The translations under genes and the position numbers were made by a program. Shown here piece after piece: positions 7,772-16,646 of a stretch of DNA of 44,530 bases. Under the pieces are notes generated by a model. That model made no database searches. It was not told the DNA's origin and was given only the letters and a program-made list of their open reading frames with translations. The first letter of the stretch is position 1; every line of letters starts with the position of its first letter. Source of the DNA: Clostridia bacterium (lineage in GTDB: Bacteria; Bacillota; Clostridia; Christensenellales; Aristaeellaceae); contig JAUNQH010000012.1 in assembly GCA_030536295.1 (NCBI GenBank), positions 1 to 44,530 on the forward strand, in the 5' to 3' direction.

Positions 7772-9669
7772 TGGATAAGATCCTTGCGGAACGCTACCGG
7801 CTGACGGAGCAGATCGGCATCGGCGGCATGGCGATCGTATACAAGGCGCTCGATATGCGCACGGGCCACAATGTCGCCGTTAAGGTCCTCCGTCCCGAGT
7901 ACAACCGGGACGCTGAATTTGTCAGCCGCTTCCAGCGTGAAGCCGAAGCGGCAAGCAAGATGACGCATCATAATATCGTCAACCTGCTGGATGTGGGCAT
8001 GGATGGCGAGAACCGTTATCTTGTGATGGAGTATGTGCAGGGGAAAACGCTGAAGGAAGTGATCCGTGAGCGCGGAAGACTGAGCGCGCCTCTCGCGTGC
8101 CAGATCACGATCCGTATTCTCAGCGCGCTTGAGCACGCGCACAGAAACGGGATCATTCACCGCGATATCAAACCGCAGAATATTCTTGTGCATTCCGACG
8201 GACATGTGAAGGTCTCCGACTTCGGTATTGCACGGATCGCGGATTCGGCAACACTGACGCGTGGTGACAACGTAATGGGTTCCGTGCACTATTTTTCGCC
8301 GGAACAGGCCCGCGGCGAAACGGTCAACCTGACAAGCGACCTTTATTCCACCGGCATTGTGCTGTATGAGATGCTGACCGGCAGGGTCCCTTATGACGGC
8401 GATAACCCCGTAGCGGTCGCGATGCAGCATATCCACGGTACACCTGTACCGATCCGCGACTACGCGCCGGATGTGCCGATCAGCGTTGCAAATGTATGCA
8501 TGAAAGCAATGGAAAAGGATCCGAACGCGCGCTATCAGAGCGCGCGGGAGATGGCAAGCGACCTGCGCCTCGCGATGGAGCAGCGCGGCGTCATGCCGGT
8601 GAATCCGGATAAACAGCCGGAGGAGATCAAACTGCCGAAGCCGCAGATCGGTATGAGCACAACAAACGGAAACGGGTCCGAAAAGAACAAAACGAACGGC
8701 AGGAAAAACAGCAAACGCAGAAGGATGATCATCCTGACGGCATTGTGTACGCTGGCCGTGTTCGCCGTGCTCTTTTTCGGCGGGCGGATCATTTACCAAA
8801 AAGTGATGACCAGCGCGACGGTGCCGGATGTGATCGGGTATACGCTTGAAGAGGCACAGCGTCTGGTCGCGAGACAGAACCTGCAGAGTGAAGTAGTGGT
8901 CGTGAATCATGACGAGTACGCCGAAGGAACCGTTATGCTGCAGACGCCGGACGAAAGCACAACGCTGCGTAAGGGAGACACGGTCGTGCTGACCGTGTCA
9001 GGCGGACCCGCGGGACAGACGATGCCTCAGGTGACCGGAATGATCTATCAGGACGCGCTGTCGCTGCTGCAGCAGATGGGTCTGCCGCAGGTCGCGGCCA
9101 AATGGATCATGTCGGCGGAGATCCCCCAGGACACGGTGATCAGCCAGCAGCCGGAAACCGGAACAACGGTCTATAAGGGCAATGCCGTGGAACTGACCGT
9201 ATCCGGCGGTGTGGCGATCGTTCCGAATCTTATCAGCGTGTCGCTTGCGGAGGCTGAAACGACGATCAGCGCCAGCTCACTTTCGCTCAACGGGGTCCTG
9301 CAGTACGCGGAGACAAACGAACCCGCGTGGAATGGCCTGATCGCGTCACAGGTACCGGCTGCCGAGACGCAGACGAGCGCGAACGCGACAGTTACCCTGA
9401 CTGTATACCGCTGCCCGGAGGTCGTCCGGAATATCGGCTTTACGCTGGATATACCGCAGAATGAAAACGGAAGCACCCTCCGGGTCACCCTCCAGGCGGA
9501 AAACGCCCAGACAGAGTATCAGATCATGTCGCTGACATGCGACGAAAATAACGCCGGTACGCGAAACATCCCGATAGAATTGCCGGATGGAAGAAACTAC
9601 TACTGTAATGTATATCTGAACGACACGTTCATGTACAGACAGCTGCTGCAGGAAAAAACAAATGAGTGA
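7771..9669 (+). CDS. prkC: PASTA-domain membrane Ser/Thr protein kinase (PrkC/PknB/Stk1)
   Basis: The kinase senses cell-wall muropeptides or lipid II outside the cell and phosphorylates cytoplasmic targets. The catalytic domain (residues about 9-270) has the glycine loop GIGGMA, Lys38 in AVKVL, the catalytic loop HRDIKPQN (Asp132), DFG (Asp150) and the activation-loop end SPEQARG. A basic juxtamembrane linker leads to one membrane helix near residues 326-346. Outside are three PASTA repeats (roughly 350-412, 415-484 and 485-553) and a C-terminal beta-rich tail of about 80 residues that I do not assign. It is 632 residues long. It overlaps the phosphatase gene by one base and rsgA by eight. 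Confidence 0.96.
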   Translation: MDKILAERYRLTEQIGIGGMAIVYKALDMRTGHNVAVKVLRPEYNRDAEFVSRFQREAEAASKMTHHNIVNLLDVGMDGENRYLVMEYVQGKTLKEVIRERGRLSAPLACQITIRILSALEHAHRNGIIHRDIKPQNILVHSDGHVKVSDFGIARIADSATLTRGDNVMGSVHYFSPEQARGETVNLTSDLYSTGIVLYEMLTGRVPYDGDNPVAVAMQHIHGTPVPIRDYAPDVPISVANVCMKAMEKDPNARYQSAREMASDLRLAMEQRGVMPVNPDKQPEEIKLPKPQIGMSTTNGNGSEKNKTNGRKNSKRRRMIILTALCTLAVFAVLFFGGRIIYQKVMTSATVPDVIGYTLEEAQRLVARQNLQSEVVVVNHDEYAEGTVMLQTPDESTTLRKGDTVVLTVSGGPAGQTMPQVTGMIYQDALSLLQQMGLPQVAAKWIMSAEIPQDTVISQQPETGTTVYKGNAVELTVSGGVAIVPNLISVSLAEAETTISASSLSLNGVLQYAETNEPAWNGLIASQVPAAETQTSANATVTLTVYRCPEVVRNIGFTLDIPQNENGSTLRVTLQAENAQTEYQIMSLTCDENNAGTRNIPIELPDGRNYYCNVYLNDTFMYRQLLQEKTNE

Positions 9670-10552
9670 AAAACTGAAAGGTACACTGCTCCGCGGGATC
9701 GGCAGCTTTTATACCGTTGCGGATGAAAACGGAAACGAGCATACGCTTAGATGCCGGAAAAAATGCCGCTATCTGAAAATGACGCCGATGGCCGGCGATC
9801 AGGTGCTCTTTACACCCGATGAAGGAGAAAACCACGGGTGGCTGGAGGAGATCCTGCCCCGGCGCTCCGAATGCGTACGGCCGCCGGTGGCGAACGCGGA
9901 AATGCTGCTTGTGGTCACCGCGCCGGAGCCGGAACCGGATCTGCTGCTTGCGGACAAACTGATCCTTCAGGCGTTTCGTCAGAACATGACGGTGATGCTT
10001 GTCGTGAATAAAAACGAACTGGATCCGGAACTGGCGGAAAAACTGAAACGTCAATACCGTGAAAGCGGGATCGGCGTTTACGCGGTCAGCGCGAAGACCG
10101 GGGAAGGGATCGGCGAACTCCGGAGCGCCATGAGGGGCTCCCTGTGCTGTATGACAGGGCAAAGCGGTGTCGGAAAGAGCACGCTGCTGAATGTGCTGAT
10201 GGGGCTTGAACTCGAAACGGGCGAGATCAGCCGGAAGATCCTGCGCGGCAAAAACACCACAAGATGCGCGGAACTGCTGATGAAGGATGGTCTTCGCGTT
10301 TTTGACACCGCGGGATTCAGCCTGCTTGATACGGTGTTTGAACCGGAGGATCCCGCGGAACTGAAGGAATACTGGCCGGAGTTTTCTCAATATGAGGGCC
10401 GCTGCAGGTTTGATTCCTGCTGCCATGACCGGGAACCCGGATGCGCGGTGACAGCGGCATGCGCGGCGGGCATGATCTCGCCCGAGAGGCTGGACAGATA
10501 CAGACAGCTGCTGCGTGACGCACGGCAGGCATGGAGGGAACGGTATGATTAG
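9662..10552 (+). CDS. rsgA: Ribosome small-subunit-dependent GTPase A
   Basis: RsgA is a late 30S-subunit assembly factor. It has the circularly permuted GTPase order: an N-terminal OB fold, then the G4 motif NKNELD and G5-like SAKTG before the P-loop GQSGVGKS, followed by a C-terminal Cys/His zinc motif (CRFDSCCHDREPGC). Length is 296 residues. Its ATG lies inside the last codons of prkC with an eight-base overlap. In Firmicutes rsgA regularly follows prkC and precedes rpe, as it does here. Confidence 0.96.
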   Translation: MSEKLKGTLLRGIGSFYTVADENGNEHTLRCRKKCRYLKMTPMAGDQVLFTPDEGENHGWLEEILPRRSECVRPPVANAEMLLVVTAPEPEPDLLLADKLILQAFRQNMTVMLVVNKNELDPELAEKLKRQYRESGIGVYAVSAKTGEGIGELRSAMRGSLCCMTGQSGVGKSTLLNVLMGLELETGEISRKILRGKNTTRCAELLMKDGLRVFDTAGFSLLDTVFEPEDPAELKEYWPEFSQYEGRCRFDSCCHDREPGCAVTAACAAGMISPERLDRYRQLLRDARQAWRERYD

Positions 10553-11183
10553 AATTGCACCTTCGATTCTGGCAGCGGATCCGCTGGCGCTCGGCAGTGA
10601 TATAGAACGCGTGGTCAAAGCCGGCTGCGAATGGGTCCATATCGATGTGATGGACGCGCATTTTGTACCGAACCTGGCGTACTCTCCCGCGACGGTGCAA
10701 GCTGTTGCAGGCCGCACAGGGGCGTTCGCCGATACGCATCTGATGATGGACAACCCGGAACAGTATATCGGGATCTTCGCGGATGCCGGGGCGGGAGCCC
10801 TCACGATCCACATTGAGGCGGGCGGAGATACAGGCGCGATGCTTGATTCGATCAGAAAACGCGGTATTCTTGCAGGTGTTTCACTGAAGCCGGATACGCC
10901 GGCGGAGCGTGTGGTACCGTACTTCGATAAAGCGGATATGATCCTTGTGATGACTGTTGAACCCGGGTTCGGCGGACAAAAACTGAATGAAAAATGCATT
11001 GATAAGATCCGCCGCCTTCGTGAGCTGGGCTGGACCGGACTGATCGAGGCTGACGGGGGGATCAACGAAGCCAATCTGCCGGCTCTGCGCGAAGCGGGGC
11101 TGGATGTCGCGGTCATGGGAACGGCGGTTTTTCGCGATCCGGACCCGGCGGCACTGATCGCCCGTATCAATGCGGATAAGTGA
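10545..11183 (+). CDS. rpe: Ribulose-phosphate 3-epimerase
   Basis: This enzyme interconverts ribulose 5-phosphate and xylulose 5-phosphate in the pentose phosphate pathway. The 212-residue TIM barrel has the metal and active-site segments IDVMDAHFVPN, DTHLMM, TVEPGFGGQ and EADGGIN. I use the ATG at 10545, with GGAGGG seven bases before it, rather than an in-frame codon at 10515 that lies deep inside rsgA. It overlaps rsgA by eight bases. Confidence 0.96.
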   Translation: MIRIAPSILAADPLALGSDIERVVKAGCEWVHIDVMDAHFVPNLAYSPATVQAVAGRTGAFADTHLMMDNPEQYIGIFADAGAGALTIHIEAGGDTGAMLDSIRKRGILAGVSLKPDTPAERVVPYFDKADMILVMTVEPGFGGQKLNEKCIDKIRRLRELGWTGLIEADGGINEANLPALREAGLDVAVMGTAVFRDPDPAALIARINADK

Positions 11184-11196
11184 AAGGAGTCCCCGG

Positions 11197-12537
11197 ATGA
11201 CAACGGATACGATCGCTGCGATCGCAACGGCGCCCGGCCAGGGCGGAATCGGGATCGTGAGAATCTCCGGACCGGAAGCGGAAACGATACTCCGCGAGGT
11301 TTTCCGCGGGGCGGGATCCGGAAAGAAGACATTTGAAGACCGCAGAATGAATTACGGCAGGATCTTTGACGGCGATGAGATGCTTGACGAATGTCTGGCT
11401 GTGCTGATGCGCGGACCGCGAAGCTATACCGGGGAGGATGTGGCCGAGCTGCAGCTGCACGGAGGCGGATATGTCCTTCAGCGGGTGATGGAGACCTGTA
11501 TCGCGCACGGCGCGAGGCCTGCCGGACCGGGCGAATTCACAAGACGCGCATTTCTGAACGGAAGGATCGATCTGACGCAGGCTGAGGCCGTGATGAGCAT
11601 GATCTCCGCCTCCGGAGAACAGGCGCAGCGCGCTGCCGCGAGACAGCTTGAAGGAGGCACCGCGACATTTATACGAAACGCGTCGGAACGCTTATATCAG
11701 CTGCGTGCAGGGCTTGCGGCCTGTATTGATTATCCGGAGGAAGTGACGGACGAGGAAGCCGTTTCGGAATTGCTGCCGGAAACCGAAAAACTGGCGCGGG
11801 ATCTTGAAGCCGCGTGTGATGAACGATCCGCGCGCATCGCGCGTGAAGGCCTGCATGTTGTTTTTTTCGGCCGGCCGAATGTCGGTAAAAGCTCATTGCT
11901 GAATGCCCTGCTCGGGGAAGAAAGGGCGATCGTAACACCGATACCCGGTACGACCCGCGATACCGTGACAGGTGAGCTGCAGCTTGCCGGAGTCCGCGTT
12001 TATCTGACCGATACAGCCGGAATGCGTGAAAGCGCCGATCCTGTTGAAAAAATAGGTGTGGAACGGACGGAAAAAGCGCTGAGGGCGGCCGATATTCCCG
12101 TGCTGGTAATGGACGCGCATCTGCCGCCGGATGATGAAGAACTGGAAATGCTTGCCGAATTGCCGGAAAACGGCGCGATCCTGATGAACAAGCAGGATCT
12201 GACGGCTTGTGAAGCCGCGATAAACGCGGTAAAAGGGAAACGGGTCTTTGAATGCTGCGCGGTCCGACCGGAAACGCTTGACGCCTTCCGGAACTGGATG
12301 CGTGAATGCGCGGCGCTGCCGGAACAAATGGTGATGACCGATCCGAGACACATACATGCCGCGCGCGAAGCGGTCAGACGGCTCAGAGCAGCGGCGGATA
12401 CCATGCGCGCCGCGCCGCCGGATCTCGCGGAAGTTGACCTGCTTGCCGCACAGAATGCCCTTGCTTCCGTGACCGGTGAGCAGGCGGATGAAAAATTGCT
12501 GGACGCGGTCTTTTCATCATTCTGTGTCGGGAAATAA
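11197..12537 (+). CDS. mnmE: tRNA uridine-5-carboxymethylaminomethyl modification GTPase MnmE
   Basis: MnmE acts with MnmG to make the cmnm5 modification on wobble uridines of tRNA. The N-terminal tetrahydrofolate-binding domain begins TIAAIATAPGQGGIGIVR. The G domain starts at about residue 224 with GRPNVGKSS, followed by DTAGMRE and NKQDL. The protein ends in the diagnostic FCVGK with the C-terminal Cys. Length is 446 residues. AAAGGAG stands before the ATG at 11197. The usual partner mnmG is not in this window, although rsmG, often in the same cluster, lies 3.2 kb downstream. Confidence 0.97.
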   Translation: MTTDTIAAIATAPGQGGIGIVRISGPEAETILREVFRGAGSGKKTFEDRRMNYGRIFDGDEMLDECLAVLMRGPRSYTGEDVAELQLHGGGYVLQRVMETCIAHGARPAGPGEFTRRAFLNGRIDLTQAEAVMSMISASGEQAQRAAARQLEGGTATFIRNASERLYQLRAGLAACIDYPEEVTDEEAVSELLPETEKLARDLEAACDERSARIAREGLHVVFFGRPNVGKSSLLNALLGEERAIVTPIPGTTRDTVTGELQLAGVRVYLTDTAGMRESADPVEKIGVERTEKALRAADIPVLVMDAHLPPDDEELEMLAELPENGAILMNKQDLTACEAAINAVKGKRVFECCAVRPETLDAFRNWMRECAALPEQMVMTDPRHIHAAREAVRRLRAAADTMRAAPPDLAEVDLLAAQNALASVTGEQADEKLLDAVFSSFCVGK

Positions 12538-12554
12538 GGGAAGAGGTGCTGAGA

Positions 12555-13679
12555 ATGGCTGTAAAAACCTACAGAGGTGCGGGAACGATCGCGAAGGTGA
12601 CCGAACTGACGGAAAAACTGGGTATCCGTCATCCGATGATCGTAGGGATGGAACCGCTCGTGTCAACATTGCTGAAAAAGGCGCCGGCGCTTTTGACAGC
12701 ACCTGTTTTTTCGGATTTCCACCCGAATCCGGATCTTGATGACTGCGCCGGCGGTGCCGGAGCATTCCGGAAAAACGAATGCGACGGTCTGATCTCCGTC
12801 GGCGGCGGGAGCGCCATCGATACGGCAAAGGGGATCAAGGCGTTCCTGAACGCTGAAAGCGCGGACGAGGTTCGTCGCAACTGCCTGAATGGCAGTGTGA
12901 GCTGCCCGCATATCGCGATCCCCGGAACAGCGGGAACCGGTTCCGAGGCGACGCGGATCGCCGTTGTATACGTGGACGGAAGCAAACTTTCGCTCGATCA
13001 TCCTCTGCTGCTGCCTGAGGGTGTGATACTGGACGGGTCCTTGCTGACCACCCTGCCGGATTATCAGAAAAAATCATGCGCGCTGGACGCGCTTGCGCAG
13101 GGAATTGAAAGCTATTGGGCCAACGGAGCGACATCCGACAGCAGAGTGCATGCTTTTCTGGCCGTGATCGGAGTGCTTGATAATCTGAAGGCTTATCTTG
13201 CCGGAGATCCGCACGCGGCGCAGAAAATGATGGAAGCGGCACATGAAAGCGGGCGCGCGATCAATATCAGCAGGACTACAGCGGCGCATGCCATGTCCTA
13301 TCAGCTGACCAAGAAACTGGGATACGCGCACGGACACGCGTGCTTCCTGACGCTGCCGATCCTTTGGGAAAGGCTGAACGCAAACGGGGAAGCCGCGCCG
13401 CTGCTGACTGAAATGAGCGCGCTGATGCGGTTGGGAAGCCCGCTGATGGGACCGAAACTGCTGCTGGGGATCCTGTACGATCTGGACATGATGCCCGGAA
13501 ACGTGCCGAACGAAGAACTGCTGGATGAACTGGCCGCTTCTGTGAATACGCAGCGGCTGGGCAACCATCCGGAACAGCTGACGAAGGATGATCTGAAAGT
13601 GATCTACCGCAGGGCGTTTCTGAAGCCTTCCGACGCGGAACGTCAGGCGTGTACGGATATATGGAGGTATTACGCGTGA
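12555..13679 (+). CDS. Iron-containing alcohol dehydrogenase family protein, similar to phosphonoacetaldehyde reductases
   Basis: The 374-residue protein belongs to the iron-type (group III) alcohol dehydrogenase family, which reduces aldehydes with NAD(P)H. Visible family features are the nucleotide-binding GGGSAIDTAK, GTAGTGSEAT, the ligand Asp in ALDALAQGIES, and His ligands in TTAAHAMSYQL and YAHGHA. The TTAAHAMSY and HGHA segments resemble phosphonoacetaldehyde reductases as I remember them, but no phosphonate-synthesis gene is nearby, so the substrate is open. The ATG at 12555 is used, eight bases after AGAGG; a GTG at 12546 is an alternative. Its stop overlaps the next gene's GTG start. 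Confidence 0.8.
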   Translation: MAVKTYRGAGTIAKVTELTEKLGIRHPMIVGMEPLVSTLLKKAPALLTAPVFSDFHPNPDLDDCAGGAGAFRKNECDGLISVGGGSAIDTAKGIKAFLNAESADEVRRNCLNGSVSCPHIAIPGTAGTGSEATRIAVVYVDGSKLSLDHPLLLPEGVILDGSLLTTLPDYQKKSCALDALAQGIESYWANGATSDSRVHAFLAVIGVLDNLKAYLAGDPHAAQKMMEAAHESGRAINISRTTAAHAMSYQLTKKLGYAHGHACFLTLPILWERLNANGEAAPLLTEMSALMRLGSPLMGPKLLLGILYDLDMMPGNVPNEELLDELAASVNTQRLGNHPEQLTKDDLKVIYRRAFLKPSDAERQACTDIWRYYA

Positions 13680-14290
13680 ACGCGGGTGCCGATCGTTTTA
13701 TACAGGCGGTCACGGATCTCATTTTTGTTTCCGATGATCCGGAACGCGCGGATATCATTTTTGTGCCGGGCAGTATGTATCCGGAGCATGTACTGAGGGC
13801 GGCGGAACTGTATCACGAAGGCTTTGCGCCGCTGATCATGCCGTGCGGGAAATACGGTATACATGCCGGAAGACCGGCACCGCTGAAGGAAGAGTACGCC
13901 GCACGATACCCCGGAGAGTACGGCACGGAATATGATTTCATGAAGCGTGTGCTGACGGACGAAGGTGTTCCGGAAAGCGCGATCCTGAAAGAAGACGGAT
14001 CGACCTTCACATGGGAGAACGCGCTGTTCGCGAAGAAAGCGGCGGACGACGCGGGTCTGAGGATCGAACGCGCCATTCTGTGCTGTAAACCATATCACGC
14101 GCGCCGGGCGCTGCTGTATTATCAGACGGCATTCCCGGATACACGTTTTATCGTATGTCCCGCAAAGGAATCATCCGTTACGGCTGAAAACTGGTATCGG
14201 TCGGAACATGGACGGGATAAGGTGTTCAGTGAGATCGAAAAGCTCGGCGGTCAGGTCAGACCGCAGGCGGATATTCTGCTGAAACTGTAA
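13676..14290 (+). CDS. Cytosolic DUF218 (YdcF-like) protein
   Basis: This 204-residue protein has the DUF218/YdcF fold: an ADIIFVPGSMYPEHVLRA opening with a run of helices, a central TWENA segment, and CKPYHARRA, the family's SxxYHxxRA-like motif. Some members bind S-adenosylmethionine, but their role is not settled. No signal peptide or membrane helix is present. The start is a GTG at 13676, because GGAGG lies eight bases before it and it overlaps the dehydrogenase stop (GTGA); in-frame ATG and GTG codons further upstream lack a ribosome binding site. It is one of two DUF218 genes within 2 kb. Confidence 0.75.
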   Translation: MNAGADRFIQAVTDLIFVSDDPERADIIFVPGSMYPEHVLRAAELYHEGFAPLIMPCGKYGIHAGRPAPLKEEYAARYPGEYGTEYDFMKRVLTDEGVPESAILKEDGSTFTWENALFAKKAADDAGLRIERAILCCKPYHARRALLYYQTAFPDTRFIVCPAKESSVTAENWYRSEHGRDKVFSEIEKLGGQVRPQADILLKL

Positions 14291-14302
14291 GGAGGAACGG
14301 AC

Positions 14303-15136
14303 GTGGCACAGAAGAAGAACGGTTTTCCGGACAGTGTTTCCGAAGCCGAAAAACGGTATATGGAAAGCATCGATACGGACGATGCCGCGGAAAAAGGCAC
14401 GGAGTCCGATGTGCTGCGTGAAGAAGAAGCGCACTTTGAAACACCGGCCGCGGTCGATCATTCCGGTCACAGACACAGGCTCCGTCAGCGCTTTATTGAT
14501 GAGAATGGCTTTGACAGCTTTCAGGACCATGAACTGCTTGAACTGCTTCTGTACTACGGACGCCTGCGCGGCGACACAAACGGAACGGCGCATGAGCTGA
14601 TCAATACTTTCGGCAGCCTGCTGAAGGTCTTTGAAGCGCATCCGGATCAGCTGAGAAAAGTCAGCGGGGTCGGAGAGGAAACGGCTGTGCTGATCTCCAT
14701 GGTATTACCGCTGACCAAAGCATATAACAGAATGTCCATGCGGGATCCGAAGCGGATATCCAACCGGGCGGACGCGCAGCTGTTCTGCAGATCCCTTTCA
14801 CAGGGCGCCAGAATGGAATCTTTCTATGTGATCTGCCTTGACGCGGGATGCCGGCTGCTGGGAACCAAAAAGATCTCGGAGGGGTCACTGAGCGAAGTGT
14901 CCGCATATCCGAGAAAGGTCGTCAGCGCGGCACTGGATCTGAACGCGCACAGCGTGATCCTGAGCCATAACCATCCGGGCGGTACCGCGGGTCCTTCCGC
15001 CGAGGATATATCAACGACGAAACAGCTGCAGAAGCTGCTGGGCGCGCTGGGCATTCTTGTGCTAGATCATATCATCGTGGCCGGAAGCAGCGCGTACAGT
15101 ATGGCGCAGAACGGGGATATCGTTTACAGCAGATGA
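14303..15136 (+). CDS. radC: RadC-family JAB-domain protein
   Basis: RadC proteins contain a helix-hairpin-helix-like N-terminal region and a JAB1/MPN metal-binding domain; a true function in DNA repair is doubtful. Here the HhH part is seen around KVSGVGEETAVLI and the JAB metal motif as SHNHPGGTAGPSAED. The protein has 277 residues, with about 50 poorly conserved residues in front of the domain. It starts with GTG at 14303, eight bases after GGAGG. Unlike many Firmicutes it is not followed by mreB; it is flanked on both sides by DUF218 genes. Confidence 0.92.
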   Translation: MAQKKNGFPDSVSEAEKRYMESIDTDDAAEKGTESDVLREEEAHFETPAAVDHSGHRHRLRQRFIDENGFDSFQDHELLELLLYYGRLRGDTNGTAHELINTFGSLLKVFEAHPDQLRKVSGVGEETAVLISMVLPLTKAYNRMSMRDPKRISNRADAQLFCRSLSQGARMESFYVICLDAGCRLLGTKKISEGSLSEVSAYPRKVVSAALDLNAHSVILSHNHPGGTAGPSAEDISTTKQLQKLLGALGILVLDHIIVAGSSAYSMAQNGDIVYSR

Positions 15137-15159
15137 GAAGACGGAGGTATAATAAAACG

Positions 15160-15768
15160 ATGAAACACACTGCCGGAAAGATCCTGCTGGGGCTGATCGT
15201 GCTCGGTGTGCTTGTTTACGCGGGCATCATGGTATTCATCTGCATACGTGAAAAGGATGTGAATGCCGACAAGCCGGCCGCGGATACATATGACGCGATC
15301 ATTGTGCTCGGAGCTCAGGTCCTGCCGACCGGTGAACCGAGCGTGCAGCTGCAGTGGCGCCTCGATGCCGCGATGAAAGCATGGCAGGAAAAAAACGTGC
15401 CGGTCGTGGTGTGCGGCGCGAAAGGCGCTGACGAACCTGAGACCGAAGCGTCCGTGATGAAAGCGTATCTCGAAAAGAACGGCATCCCGGCGGAAAGCAT
15501 TCTGACGGATGACGCTTCCTTCAGCACACAGCAGAATCTGCGGAACGCACTGGCGCTCCTTGACGGTACGGATGCCGGAAAGGTGCTGATCGTGACCAGC
15601 GATTACCATTTGCCCAGATCGCTCGCGATCGCGGAGGATCTCGGGCTTGACGCCGTGGGTACGGGCAGCCCGTGCAAACCGGAATACTGGCTGAAGAATC
15701 ACGCGCGCGAAGTGCTTGCCTGGTGTAAATACTGGGCGGTCAAATATCTGAAGATACCGCTGGAGTAA
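15160..15768 (+). CDS. Membrane-anchored DUF218 (SanA/YdcF-like) protein
   Basis: One N-terminal membrane helix (about residues 6-27) is followed by an extracytoplasmic DUF218 domain with YDAIIVLGAQV, QWRLDAAM, TQQNLRNAL and SDYHLPRS. SanA-type members are linked to envelope integrity and vancomycin tolerance in enteric bacteria; the function here is unknown. I choose the ATG at 15160, 12 bases after GGAGG, giving 202 residues. An ATG at 15133 overlapping the radC stop would add nine basic residues but has no ribosome binding site. A gap of four bases separates it from rsmG. Confidence 0.8.
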   Translation: MKHTAGKILLGLIVLGVLVYAGIMVFICIREKDVNADKPAADTYDAIIVLGAQVLPTGEPSVQLQWRLDAAMKAWQEKNVPVVVCGAKGADEPETEASVMKAYLEKNGIPAESILTDDASFSTQQNLRNALALLDGTDAGKVLIVTSDYHLPRSLAIAEDLGLDAVGTGSPCKPEYWLKNHAREVLAWCKYWAVKYLKIPLE

Positions 15769-15772
15769 GTTT

Positions 15773-16489
15773 ATGACAGAAACCATAATATATGACCGGC
15801 TGCTGAAAAACGAAATACCGTGTTCGGAAGAACTTGCCGGGAAATTGCTGATCTATTTCAGACTGCTGACCGAATGGAACGGGAAAATGGATCTGACAGC
15901 CGTAACGGAAGAAGACGAAACGCTGGACAAGCATTTTGCCGACAGCCTCTGTGTGCTTAAAACCGGATTGCTTCCGCCGGAAGGCAGCATGATCGATGTC
16001 GGTACCGGCGCCGGTTTCCCAGGCTTGCCGATCGCCATGGCATGCCCGGGCCTGCAGCTCACGCTTCTGGACGCGCAGCAGAAACGCCTTACTTTTCTGG
16101 ATAAGGTGATCAGCGAGACCGGGCTGACGAATGTCCGGACAGTTCACGCGCGCGCGGAGGACGGGGCGCGTCAGCCGCAGCTGAGGGAAAACTTTGATAT
16201 CGCGGCGGCCAGAGCGGTCGCGCCGCTGAACGTTTTGTGCGAATATCTGCTGCCGTATTTGAGGATCGGCGGGAAAATGATCTGCTGGAAAGGTCCCGCG
16301 CTGAATGATGAACTGGAAGCCGGCGGCAGGGCCGCGGCCATTCTCGGCGGCAGGATCAGCGCGAGCGTCAGATATGAAGTGGCGGGACGCGACTGGCAGC
16401 ATACACTGTTGGTCGCGGACAAGCTGGCCAGGACCGCGAAAACCTATCCGCGGAAAGCCGGTACGCCGAAAAGCAGACCGCTCGGATGA
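15773..16489 (+). CDS. rsmG: 16S rRNA m7G527 methyltransferase RsmG (GidB)
   Basis: RsmG methylates N7 of G527 in the 530 loop of 16S rRNA. The SAM-binding motif IDVGTGAGFPGLP, the WNGKMDLTA opening, AARAVAPL and the basic ending KTYPRKAGTPKSRPLG are all typical. Length is 238 residues. It is the last gene of the first plus-strand run and converges on the minus-strand synthase gene across a structured 206-base intergenic region. Confidence 0.96.
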   Translation: MTETIIYDRLLKNEIPCSEELAGKLLIYFRLLTEWNGKMDLTAVTEEDETLDKHFADSLCVLKTGLLPPEGSMIDVGTGAGFPGLPIAMACPGLQLTLLDAQQKRLTFLDKVISETGLTNVRTVHARAEDGARQPQLRENFDIAAARAVAPLNVLCEYLLPYLRIGGKMICWKGPALNDELEAGGRAAAILGGRISASVRYEVAGRDWQHTLLVADKLARTAKTYPRKAGTPKSRPLG

Positions 16490-16497
16490 AAGCAAAA

Positions 16498-16644
16498 GGC
16501 TCTTCACGGAAACCCGGGCTATCCGTTCTTCATTGCCGCAAAGGGATTTCGCGCCTGCGGGCGCGACCAAAGGGCTTTGCGATCGCCCTTTGGAAACCTT
16601 CGCAGCATAAACCTTTACCATAGCCGAACTTTTCGTGAAGAACC
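16498..16644. other. Nested palindromic element (candidate structured RNA or dispersed repeat)
   Basis: Almost the whole intergenic region folds into nested arms. The outer arm pairs 16498-16512 with 16630-16644 (13 of 15 positions complementary). Inside it 16517-16522 pairs with 16620-16625 (6 of 6), then 16535-16544 with 16597-16606 (8 of 10). Two hairpins sit at the centre: 16550-16555/16560-16565, and a perfect 9-bp stem 16567-16575/16585-16593. No frame in it resembles a known protein. It could be a structured RNA, a MITE- or REP-like mobile palindrome, or both. The order of arms resembles a three-way junction on a long stalk. Confidence 0.6.
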
Positions 16645-16646
16645 AG

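Noticed and set aside
7594-8910. 438-codon minus-strand open frame
   Set aside because: It lies opposite the phosphatase and kinase genes and is an antisense shadow rich in His and Arg.
9629-11332. 567-codon open frame on the minus strand
   Set aside because: It is wholly opposite prkC, rsgA, rpe and mnmE, all of which show unmistakable family motifs; the product has the Ser/Arg/Pro-rich composition of an antisense frame.
15123-15153. Promoter before the membrane-anchored DUF218 gene
   Set aside because: A TATAAT-like box overlaps the ribosome binding site region and the nearest -35-like sequence is 19 bases away, which is a poor match inside the end of radC.
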